Below, in pieces: positions 1 to 6,125 of a stretch of 8,176 nucleotides of DNA. Both the position numbers and the translations under genes were made by a program. This DNA is from Bacteroidales bacterium (lineage in GTDB: Bacteria; Bacteroidota; Bacteroidia; Bacteroidales; Muribaculaceae), in assembly GCA_004552725.1 (NCBI GenBank), contig SFNM01000083.1, positions 1 to 8,176 on the forward strand, in the 5' to 3' direction. Numbering within the stretch: position 1 is the first letter of the stretch; the number at the start of each line of letters is the position of its first letter. Below the pieces are notes generated by a model. That model made no database searches. It worked only from the letters and a program-made list of their open reading frames with translations, and was not told where the DNA came from.

Positions 1-94
1 CTTTTTACTGAAAGCTGCTACTAACGACTCATAAATCTACCCTTAATCGTGTATTGGATGATAGTTGCGGATTTTAGGTATAGTTTAATTTTTT

Positions 95-126
95 GGCGTA
101 TAGGCCATTTTTTATGGGCGTATGGG
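95..126. repeat. Two-copy direct repeat, 22-base period
   Basis: GGCGTATAGG (95-104) and GGCGTATGGG (117-126) match at 9 of 10 positions. Their starts are 22 bases apart, about two helical turns. A regulator site is possible, but the repeat may be chance, and no gene start is visible close by. Confidence 0.25.
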
Positions 127-157
127 ACACATTTGAGATTTCACTCACACTTTATCA

Positions 158-169
158 CCAAAATTTTGG
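158..169. repeat. 12-base perfect palindrome
   Basis: CCAAAATTTTGG is a perfect inverted repeat with no spacer, and it does not extend beyond 12 bases. It could be a dimeric regulator site or a chance event in AT-rich DNA. No associated gene is visible in the window. Confidence 0.2.
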
Positions 170-253
170 ATGTGGCATTCGGCAATGCGGTTTTACAACG
201 CCTTCCAATCAACCGACGTCATGCGGAGGCTGTATCGACTCTAACCGCTCAGT

Positions 254-1423
254 TCATTTGAACAGGTGGGTGGTAAATTCGATGAGGTACTTGCGCCAAT
301 TCGACCACAAATGGCCGCGCGATGACTCATACCAATGATAATCCAATCCGGCGGCTTTCAATCGCGCTGTAATGGCACAGTTCGACGGATAAAGCACATC
401 GGCTACACCGCAAGCCACGAAATAATATTTCACTCCTTGCTCGGCTTGGGCCGCTAATTTGGCGTCGAGGTTGACATAAGCCGGAAGAGTCATATCTACG
501 TTTGAAAAGTCAACTCCGGCAGAGAATAATCCCACATAATCGAACATCGCAGGATAATTTGCGGAAATGAACATGGCATGGAAGCCGCCCATCGACAGCC
601 CGGCCACGGCGCGAGCGGATTTTTCGGCCACGGTGCGATAACGAGTATCGATGAAGTTGACAATTTCCGGAAATGAGAGTTCGAAAATACCATTTTTATA
701 TGCGCCCGGGATTTGATTGGTGAGGCGAGGGCGGAAATCGAGGTTGATGTCGGTTTCGCCCGGGGCGGCGGTGGTGGATATAACACCGTTGGGCATCACC
801 ACAATCATTGGTTGTATTTTACCTTGAGCAATGAGGTTGTCGAGGATACGAACCACGCGTCCGGATTGTATCCAGGCTGTTTCATCGCCACCGGAGCCGT
901 GGAGCAGGTATAGCACCGGATAGCGCGTTGCCGATTGCTCGTAGCCGGCCGGGGTATAGATGGTGATGCGGCGGTCGGCGTTGGTAGCCGCGCTGTGATA
1001 CCAAGTGGCGGTTACGGTGCCGTGGGGCACATTGTGCACTTGAAAGTAGTTGGCCAACTCGCCGGGCACGAAGAAGTAGTTGTAATTATTGGCCACATCG
1101 CGGTAAAGATATGGATTTGCGGGGTCGGTGGTGGTACAGCCGTCGATTGCTACTCGGTAGGTGTACATATCCGATGGCAGGGCAACGGTTGTGGCGCTCC
1201 ACACGCCGTCGGCGCCTTTTACCAAGGTGCAATGGCCATTGTCGGCCTCCCAATCGCCGTTGACGACGACCTGTGCGGCCTCGGGAGCCTTGATGTTGAA
1301 TGTAACGGAGCCGTCGGCATTTACTACCGGGGAGGCGAGTTCACCGGAGCGTGAGTTGATGTTTTGCTGAGCGAAAGCGGTGCCACAGATGGCAAGGGCG
1401 CCTATCAGAAAGAGGTGTCTCAT
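254..1423 (-). CDS. Secreted esterase, CE1/esterase D-like, with N-terminal E-set (CBM48-like) domain
   Basis: This is a predicted exported serine esterase of 389 residues, of the type that removes feruloyl or acetyl groups from plant polysaccharides. A signal peptide (hydrophobic residues 4-18, AFA before Q19) suggests signal peptidase I export to the periplasm; no lipobox cysteine follows it. Residues about 33-120 resemble the immunoglobulin-like glycogen-binding/CBM48 domain common at the front of Bacteroidetes esterases (FNIKAPEA, VVNGDW, YRVAIDG). The alpha/beta-hydrolase domain follows from about 135. It has the oxyanion motif LLHGSGGDE (173-181), the nucleophile elbow GLSMGG with Ser277, a probable acid Asp342 (CGVADVLYP) and His371 in RGHLWSNWRKYL. 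The start lies 2 bases after the dgt stop, so it is probably co-transcribed with and coupled to dgt. The fold and catalytic type are well supported; the substrate (feruloyl, acetyl or another ester) is inference. No polysaccharide utilisation genes are visible nearby. Confidence 0.85.
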   Translation of the reverse strand: MRHLFLIGALAICGTAFAQQNINSRSGELASPVVNADGSVTFNIKAPEAAQVVVNGDWEADNGHCTLVKGADGVWSATTVALPSDMYTYRVAIDGCTTTDPANPYLYRDVANNYNYFFVPGELANYFQVHNVPHGTVTATWYHSAATNADRRITIYTPAGYEQSATRYPVLYLLHGSGGDETAWIQSGRVVRILDNLIAQGKIQPMIVVMPNGVISTTAAPGETDINLDFRPRLTNQIPGAYKNGIFELSFPEIVNFIDTRYRTVAEKSARAVAGLSMGGFHAMFISANYPAMFDYVGLFSAGVDFSNVDMTLPAYVNLDAKLAAQAEQGVKYYFVACGVADVLYPSNCAITARLKAAGLDYHWYESSRGHLWSNWRKYLIEFTTHLFK

Positions 1424-1425
1424 AA

Positions 1426-2766
1426 TCAGTTTTCGATTCTAAGGTTAGTGCCGTTGAGTTTGCGATATAAGTCGAGGGCATATACGTCGGTCATGCCGCT
1501 GAGGTGATCTAGCACCGCCTGGATTTTGCCGTAGACGGTTGGGGCGGCGGTGTCGTATTGGCCCGGGAATTTGGCCAAGAGAAGTCGGGAGTAGTTGAGC
1601 GATGGGTTGAGCACCGCGTTGAGCAACTTTTCGAGCAGGAAAGTGATGATGCGATTGCCGGCGATTTCGATGTCGACTACATCGGAGTAGCAATAGATTT
1701 TGCGCCAGGAAATGTCGTTGCAATGCTCGTATGCAGCGCGCTCGCGTTCAGGAATAAACTTTAGCAATGGACCGGGCATTTCGCCACTCAGTATCTCCTG
1801 CTCGTGGTCGAGGAAGGTCTGGGCGCAGCAGCGGGTGAGGGCTCCGATTACCGCCGAGCGCAAGTAAGCAATTTGCTCGTTGGGGTCGTCGACGCGACGC
1901 ATTATCATCTCGGTGCGGTTGCGGCGCTCGTCGGGCAGGAAGGCCAAGAATGCTTCGATTACCTCGTTGGTTGTTAGGATTTTAAGGCGATGAGCATCTT
2001 CGATGTCCATCACTTCATAACAGATGTCGTCGGCGGCTTCGACAATGTAAACCAACGGATGCCGCGCCCAGCGATAGGTGCCTTCGGGCGACGGTAGGCG
2101 CAAAACACCCAATTCGGCGGCTACTTTGGCAAAATCTTCACACTCGGAGTCGAAAAAGCCGAACTTATTTTTGGTGGCGAGCGACGAGTCGAAAGGGTAT
2201 TTTACTATCGAGGCCAAGGTGGAGTATGTCATGGCAAAGCCCCCTTTGCGACGGCCACGGAACTGGTGGGTAAGCAATCGAAATGCGTTGGCATTGCCTT
2301 CGAAATGAGTGAGGTCGCTCCATTGACGAGCGGTCAGATGCTCTTGCAAGGCTGCGCCCGCGTTCTCGCTGAAGAAGGTGGAGATGGCTTTTTCGCCTGA
2401 GTGACCAAAAGGCGGATTGCCCAAGTCGTGGGCCAAGCAGGCGGCAGCCACGATGTCGCCGATATGGGCAAAGGCTTCGGCAAGTTCGGGATAGCGACGC
2501 GCCAACTCCACTGCCACGTCGGCTCCCATCGAACGGCCCACACATGACACTTCCATAGAGTGTGTAAGGCGATTGTGCACGAAGATGCTTCCGGGCAGCG
2601 GGAACACTTGCGTTTTGTTTTGAAGACGGCGGAAAGGCGAAGAGAAGACCAATCGGTCGAAGTCGCGCCGGAAATCGGTGCGTATCGCGCTTTTATTGGG
2701 GTCGTGATAGTCTTCCAAGCCGAAGCGTTTGTCGCTGATGAGACGCGACCAATCCATGAGAGCCAT
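1426..2766 (-). CDS. dgt: Deoxyguanosinetriphosphate triphosphohydrolase (dGTPase)
   Basis: This cytoplasmic HD-domain enzyme hydrolyses dGTP (or other dNTPs) to the deoxynucleoside and triphosphate, controlling dNTP pools. The 446-residue length fits the bacterial family. Visible landmarks are the N-terminal KRFGLEDYHD and FRRLQNKTQVFPL segments, then the metal ligands: His69 in NRLTHSMEV, His113-Asp114 in LAHDLGNPPFGHSGE, and Asp246 or Asp247 in VEAADDICY. The family motif HFEGNANAFR (154-163) and the C-terminal LSGMTDVYALDLYRKL complete it. The first Met is followed by another at residue 4 (MDWSRLISDKRF), which may be the true start because homologues tend to begin near that point. The gene sits 83 bases after the ppiD-like stop, behind a hairpin, and 2 bases before the esterase. 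No TAnnTTTG box lies between the hairpin and the start, so expression may depend on read-through or on a promoter inside the upstream gene. Confidence 0.93.
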   Translation of the reverse strand: MALMDWSRLISDKRFGLEDYHDPNKSAIRTDFRRDFDRLVFSSPFRRLQNKTQVFPLPGSIFVHNRLTHSMEVSCVGRSMGADVAVELARRYPELAEAFAHIGDIVAAACLAHDLGNPPFGHSGEKAISTFFSENAGAALQEHLTARQWSDLTHFEGNANAFRLLTHQFRGRRKGGFAMTYSTLASIVKYPFDSSLATKNKFGFFDSECEDFAKVAAELGVLRLPSPEGTYRWARHPLVYIVEAADDICYEVMDIEDAHRLKILTTNEVIEAFLAFLPDERRNRTEMIMRRVDDPNEQIAYLRSAVIGALTRCCAQTFLDHEQEILSGEMPGPLLKFIPERERAAYEHCNDISWRKIYCYSDVVDIEIAGNRIITFLLEKLLNAVLNPSLNYSRLLLAKFPGQYDTAAPTVYGKIQAVLDHLSGMTDVYALDLYRKLNGTNLRIEN

Positions 2767-2788
2767 AATATATTAATGTGTAATTAAA

Positions 2789-2823
2789 CGGGCCTATGAA
2801 GCCTTGGCGGCTGCATAGGCCCG
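2789..2823 (-). terminator. Strong hairpin between ppiD-like gene and dgt, probable rho-independent terminator
   Basis: A perfect 10-bp stem (2789-2798 CGGGCCTATG with 2814-2823 CATAGGCCCG) continues after one A/G mismatch into a 4-bp AGCC/GGCT stem with loop TTGGC. On the minus strand it lies 26 bases after the ppiD-like stop and is followed by TTTAATTACAC, a weak T-tract. It probably ends or attenuates the ppiD-like transcript. It lies only 22 bases before the dgt start, so it could also act as a leader structure of dgt. Confidence 0.75.
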
Positions 2824-2849
2824 ATGATATGGGGAATGGTTATTTAGGA

Positions 2850-4973
2850 TTATTCACCGAAAGCAGCCACGAAGGTGAGGCTGTAGTTTTCAACCTTGTT
2901 GTCGCCGCGGAGCAAGTTCACAATGTAGTTGGAGTTGCCCAAATTGCGCATATTGCCCAAGTTGAGGTTGCGGTTGAATTGGTTGGAGTATTCTTCGAAG
3001 GTGTAATCGCGGCCTTTGTTGTCTTCGCTGTTCACAACGAAAACCACCACGGCATTTTTGCCTTTGACGGGGCCAACCACTTGTTTCAAGGGAGCGGCAG
3101 CCACTTGGCCTTGGAGCAGAGATTCGCCGAAGCCGATGGTGGCGAGCATGGGCGCGTTGAAGATAGCGTCGCCGGATTGCACTTCTACACCCATTGCTTT
3201 GGCGTAACCGTTGATATCAGATGCTTTGCCTGAGTATTGGTCGATGAGTTTGCGAGCCTTGGCGTTGTTGAGAGCCAGAGAGTTGATGTGGTCGGCAATC
3301 ATGGGGCAGTTCCAGGGGAGGTAGTCATCTTCGAAGATGCCGGTCACGGCCACGGTGAGCAGATAAGTTTGCTTGTTGTCTTGGTAAACGGGCATCACTT
3401 GACCTTGCTTGGCTTCCATAATCCATTTGATTACGGGGCGGCAGTCGTTGCAATCGCCACCAATCATAGGAGTGGAGTTGCCAACCATGCCTTTGAGGAT
3501 TGTGTAGCCTTGTTCGGCAGCGCCTTCGGCGAAAGCGTCAGCGGAAGAGTGGCTTGAAACGTAAGTATTGAGGTCGGTGGAGAGTTTGGTGATGGTTTCG
3601 TTGGAGGGGTCAACAGTGAAGTCGATGAGGGCGATGTCGTACACAGCCACGGGGTTGTGGCGGCTGTTGATGCGGTAGAGCGATTGTACGGGAGCACCTT
3701 GCACGGTGTCGGTGAGGATGAAAGTTTCACCTACAGCGCGGTTTGTGAGAGCGTCTTTGATGTTTTCGGGGATGCCGGGAGCCACTAAAGAAGCCCAGAT
3801 AGAGTCTTGACCTTGCACGCCGTCTTCTTTGAGAACTTCAGCGATGGCGGTGCCGGCGTTAACGCGAGCGTAGATGCTGTCGAGGTTGCCTTTGTCGGTG
3901 CGACCCAAGAATGAAACGTTCACAGAGTCGATACCGGTGGTGCGTTCGATTAGTTTCACTAAATTGTAGTTGTCGCCAACGTGTTTTGAAACTACGGCAG
4001 AGCCAACAGTGGCGGAGTCGAGGAATGCTTTCACGCCTTTGTCGTTGATTTGTGCGTAGGTAGCGGAGTAGCGGTTCACTACGAAGCGGCCGTCGGCGCT
4101 GATGCCGTCGGTGCCGTTGGAGTTTTTAAGAGCCACGAGAGCGTCTTCCACTGCTTGTTGGCCTTCCATGCGGTCTTGAGCGGAGGGTTCGATGCGCACC
4201 ATGATGTAGTCGATGGAGCGCATGGGTTCTTGGATGCGGAAGTCGGCTTTGTTTTCGTTCCAGGCAGCCATACGGTCTTCGTCGGTCACTTGCACGTCTT
4301 CATCTTTCACGGTGTTGAGGTTCACCATAGCGTAAGAGATGTGGCGAGTGGTAGCAACGTCGTTGAAGAGGTTCTTGGCGTCGAGTTGGTTGGCGGTGAA
4401 GAGGCCCATCATCAATTCAGCGAATTTTTCGCTGAGGATTGCTTGTTCCACTTGTTGCTCAACCGAAATCCAATATTGTTTGAGTTGAGGGCCGGCTTCA
4501 GCGGGGAGGCCGTATTTGGTGGGATTTGAGATAGCGTCGAACACGGAAGCACCGTTGGGAGTTGGGATGCCGATGCTTTGCGACAGTTGAGCGATGTATT
4601 GCACGGCAGCGGGGTGAATGTTAGCGCCGGTGAGGGCTGCGGAAAGTTCGCTGTCGGTAACCACCAAGCCGAGTTTTTCGTATTCCTTGCGGAGGAGTTG
4701 CTCTGCCAGCAGGTCGGTGATGGCTTGCTGAGCCATTACGTCGGCGTTGGTTTGGCGGGTTGAGTTCTGTTGTTGCTCAGCCAAAGCGTTTACGCGGTTT
4801 TGATAATCTGTGTAATCTACTTTTGCGCTACCGGCTTGTGCCACAGTGGTGCCGGTGCCGAAATAAGTGCGACCCGAGGTGAGGAAGTCACCAAGGATGA
4901 ATGCCAACAGTGCCACAATGATGATAATGAAAAGCAGCACTGATTTGCTTCGAATTTTTTCGAGAGTTGCCAT
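2850..4973 (-). CDS. Membrane-anchored SurA/PpiD-like periplasmic folding protein (peptidyl-prolyl isomerase family)
   Basis: This is a 707-residue envelope chaperone of the PpiD/SurA N-terminal family, expected to assist folding of exported proteins at the outer face of the inner membrane. The N-terminal layout is typical of PpiD: a short basic cytoplasmic start (MATLEKIRSKS), one transmembrane helix at about 11-30 (ending ILGDF), then a SurA-like chaperone region at about 45-195 rich in helices (DYQNRVNALAEQQQ, LLAEQLLRKEYEKLGL). The middle part, about 210-440, takes the place of the PPIC parvulin domain. There I cannot find the usual parvulin signatures (RHIL near its start, a GGDLGWF-like loop), so isomerase activity is doubtful. 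Residues 490-545 hold a CxxC pair, Cys508 and Cys511. The gene has its own promoter (5015-5022) and is followed by a hairpin. Family assignment is solid; catalytic activity is not. The best-fitting name is ppiD-like, but I do not assign a symbol. Confidence 0.85.
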   Translation of the reverse strand: MATLEKIRSKSVLLFIIIIVALLAFILGDFLTSGRTYFGTGTTVAQAGSAKVDYTDYQNRVNALAEQQQNSTRQTNADVMAQQAITDLLAEQLLRKEYEKLGLVVTDSELSAALTGANIHPAAVQYIAQLSQSIGIPTPNGASVFDAISNPTKYGLPAEAGPQLKQYWISVEQQVEQAILSEKFAELMMGLFTANQLDAKNLFNDVATTRHISYAMVNLNTVKDEDVQVTDEDRMAAWNENKADFRIQEPMRSIDYIMVRIEPSAQDRMEGQQAVEDALVALKNSNGTDGISADGRFVVNRYSATYAQINDKGVKAFLDSATVGSAVVSKHVGDNYNLVKLIERTTGIDSVNVSFLGRTDKGNLDSIYARVNAGTAIAEVLKEDGVQGQDSIWASLVAPGIPENIKDALTNRAVGETFILTDTVQGAPVQSLYRINSRHNPVAVYDIALIDFTVDPSNETITKLSTDLNTYVSSHSSADAFAEGAAEQGYTILKGMVGNSTPMIGGDCNDCRPVIKWIMEAKQGQVMPVYQDNKQTYLLTVAVTGIFEDDYLPWNCPMIADHINSLALNNAKARKLIDQYSGKASDINGYAKAMGVEVQSGDAIFNAPMLATIGFGESLLQGQVAAAPLKQVVGPVKGKNAVVVFVVNSEDNKGRDYTFEEYSNQFNRNLNLGNMRNLGNSNYIVNLLRGDNKVENYSLTFVAAFGE

Positions 4974-5014
4974 TGAAATATTGTAGTTTTTAAATTATTT
5001 ATCGAATTAACGCG

Positions 5015-5022
5015 CAAAGATA
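5015..5022 (-). promoter_or_regulatory. Bacteroidetes -7 promoter box for the ppiD-like gene
   Basis: On the minus strand this reads TATCTTTG, a perfect match to the Bacteroidetes -7 consensus TAnnTTTG. It ends 41 bases before the ATG of the ppiD-like gene, leaving a leader of roughly 35 bases. The -33 position falls near 5041-5046, which reads TTTTCA and matches TTTG only weakly. A terminator-like hairpin occupies the stretch just upstream. Confidence 0.7.
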
Positions 5023-5030
5023 CGTAAAAA

Positions 5031-5056
5031 TCCCCAAATATGAAAATATTCGGGGG
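5031..5056 (-). terminator. GAAA-loop hairpin with T-tract, probable terminator of the 51-residue gene
   Basis: CCCC (5032-5035) pairs with GGGG (5052-5055), followed by an A/C mismatch and a 5-bp AATAT/ATATT stem; the four-base loop is GAAA on the plus strand (TTTC in the minus-strand transcript). An outer T-G wobble may extend it. On the minus strand it is followed directly by TTTTTA, as expected of a rho-independent terminator reading leftward. It lies 71 bases after the stop of the small gene at 5128-5283. It also overlaps the spacer and -33 region of the ppiD-like promoter. Confidence 0.55.
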
Positions 5057-5127
5057 AAAAACGCTCTTTTGGCGGTGTTTTTGTCAAAAAATGAAAGCGA
5101 AAACGGCTGTAAGAGTCCGTTTTGTGG

Positions 5128-5283
5128 CTATAGAAAAGCATTATGTATGTATCCCAAGATGATAATTCCGCAGGTGACGGAGCCGAAGAAAATCCAAATC
5201 AGTCGCCAAGTCATCACCTTCTTGAGCATAGTGGCTTCAGGCAGTACCATTATTAATATAAATATTGAAAGTAATTGTTTCAT
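5128..5283 (-). CDS. Small membrane protein of 51 residues, resembling the C-terminal end of a permease
   Basis: The frame starts ATG AAA CAA at 5283 and ends with TAG at 5128-5130. The product starts MKQLLSIFILIMVLPEATML, continues with the basic patch KK-V-M-TWR (21-27), and has a second hydrophobic helix at about 28-48 (IWIFFGSV, GIIILGYIHN) ending in FL. Two hydrophobic segments separated by LPEATMLKK suggest an inner-membrane protein. From memory, the LPE-x-x-x-L-KKV and GIII-x-GY pattern resembles the last 45 or so residues of YraQ/DUF318-type permeases. This could therefore be a remnant, or a small gene in its own right. In-frame sequence upstream of the Met runs only about a dozen codons before a stop and does not look like more permease. 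A possible promoter precedes it and a terminator-like hairpin follows it, which favours real expression. The exact function is unknown. Confidence 0.5.
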   Translation of the reverse strand: MKQLLSIFILIMVLPEATMLKKVMTWRLIWIFFGSVTCGIIILGYIHNAFL

Positions 5284-5298
5284 GTGTTTGTTATTTGG

Positions 5299-5329
5299 CA
5301 AATTACGAACAATTTTTCATTTCACCAAA
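5299..5329 (-). promoter_or_regulatory. Possible promoter of the 51-residue gene
   Basis: On the minus strand TTTG (5329-5326) is followed after 20 bases by TAATTTG (5305-5299). This is the Bacteroidetes -33/-7 arrangement with the -7 box one base short of TAnnTTTG. It would place the transcript start only about ten bases before the ATG at 5283. The match is imperfect. Confidence 0.3.
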
Positions 5330-5379
5330 TCTTCATGCGAAAAATCCAAAAAAAGTGCGCAGGATTGGGAAATTATTCG

Positions 5380-5387
5380 TAACTTTG
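5380..5387 (+). promoter_or_regulatory. Bacteroidetes -7 promoter box for the rightward operon
   Basis: TAACTTTG followed by C is a perfect match to TAnnTTTG. It ends 18 bases before the ATG at 5406, so the leader is only about 11-14 bases and has no Shine-Dalgarno sequence. No good -33 TTTG is seen about 19 bases upstream. It probably drives the three plus-strand genes, since no other promoter or terminator is seen between them. Confidence 0.65.
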
Positions 5388-5405
5388 CACAATTCTTGAG
5401 AAACG

Positions 5406-6119
5406 ATGACAGACGCAACTCCTACATTGTACTTGTTTCCGGTGCCGATGGGCGATAGTCCCGTCGAGGCCGTACTGCCCACGCGCAATATCGCGTTGTT
5501 GAGCACGTTGAAGTATTTTGTGGTGGAAAATGTGCGCTCGGCGCGACGCTTTTTGCGCGCTGCGTGTCCGGAAATTGTGATTGACGATTTGGAATTTACC
5601 GAACTGAGCGAGCACACTCCCTCGTCGGAGGTTGAAGCAATGTTGGAGCCTATGCGTCAAGGGTTTAGCATCGGAGTGGTGAGCGAAGCCGGCTGTCCGG
5701 CAGTGGCCGACCCCGGAAGCGACTTGGTGGCAGCCGCGCAGCGTCGAGGTTATCGAGTAGAGCCATTGGTAGGCCCATCAAGCATCATTTTGGCGCTGAT
5801 GGGTTCCGGTTTCAATGGCCAGAACTTCGCTTTCCGCGGCTATTTGCCAATTGAGCAGAAACAACGCACCGGCGCTATACGGCGCATGGAGCAAGAGTCC
5901 GGACGCAATCATCAAACGCAGATTTTTATTGAGACACCTTATCGCAACAATCGTTTGATTGCCGAGTTGGCCTCAACGTTGGCTCCCGACACTTTGTTGT
6001 GCGTGGCATCCGACATCACTTGCTCGCGACAAAGCATCGTGACTTTGCCGGCGGCCAAATGGCGTACTCGCACTTACGATTACGCCAAAATTCCCACAAT
6101 TTATTTAATCTATCGATAA
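5406..6119 (+). CDS. RsmI-family SAM-dependent methyltransferase (tetrapyrrole methylase fold), short Bacteroidetes form
   Basis: This 237-residue protein has the tetrapyrrole (corrin/porphyrin) methylase fold and belongs to the RsmI/YraL family, whose characterised member 2'-O-methylates C1402 of 16S rRNA. The family signatures are in order: LYLFPVPMGD (8-17) in place of the usual LYLVPTPIGNL, SEAGCPAVADPGSDLV (93-108) for the SAM-binding loop, LVGPSSIILALMGSGFNGQN (121-140), FRGYLP (143-148) and IETPYRNNRLI (175-185). It is some 50 residues shorter than E. coli RsmI, and the first motif has GDSPVEAVLP where RsmI has GNLxD. The start is supported by the distance to the first motif and by the promoter just upstream. 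The gene leads an apparent operon, with only 6 bases between its stop and the next start. The fold is certain; whether its substrate is 16S rRNA C1402 is inference, because Bacteroidetes may also encode a canonical RsmI elsewhere. Confidence 0.85.
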   Translation: MTDATPTLYLFPVPMGDSPVEAVLPTRNIALLSTLKYFVVENVRSARRFLRAACPEIVIDDLEFTELSEHTPSSEVEAMLEPMRQGFSIGVVSEAGCPAVADPGSDLVAAAQRRGYRVEPLVGPSSIILALMGSGFNGQNFAFRGYLPIEQKQRTGAIRRMEQESGRNHQTQIFIETPYRNNRLIAELASTLAPDTLLCVASDITCSRQSIVTLPAAKWRTRTYDYAKIPTIYLIYR

Positions 6120-6125
6120 AAAGCA

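Larger units (their letters stand above)
1..253. other. Intergenic region with no supportable gene
   Basis: This AT-rich stretch lies downstream of the esterase stop codon. The only open frames are short, lack any recognisable motif and have no promoter or ribosome-binding context. It holds a two-copy direct repeat (95-126), a 12-base perfect palindrome (158-169) and a small hairpin at 175-188 (GCATT, loop CGGC, AATGC). On the plus strand that hairpin is followed by GGTTTTA; on the minus strand no T-run follows directly, so it is a poor terminator for the esterase transcript. I see no clear terminator for the minus-strand operon here. Confidence 0.5.

Noticed and set aside
175..188. Small hairpin GCATT-CGGC-AATGC followed by GGTTTT as a plus-strand terminator
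   Set aside because: Only 5 bp with a modest T-run and no plus-strand gene visible upstream; on the minus strand it has no T-tract after it.
49..338. Open frames of 70 and 81 residues on the plus strand at the left edge
   Set aside because: They overlap each other and the esterase 3' end, have no recognisable motif or promoter, and look like chance frames.
935..1354. 139-residue plus-strand open frame opposite the esterase
   Set aside because: Gly/Val-rich shadow of a well-supported esterase gene on the other strand.
4050..4529. 159-residue plus-strand open frame opposite the ppiD-like gene
   Set aside because: Val/His/Gly-rich composition typical of an antisense shadow, with no domain. 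The minus-strand frame has a clear anchor and chaperone region.
5069..5458. 129-residue plus-strand open frame in the intergenic region running into the methyltransferase start
   Set aside because: No family features. It overlaps the start of the RsmI-like gene out of frame and crosses its promoter, and the minus-strand 51-residue frame has more protein-like character.
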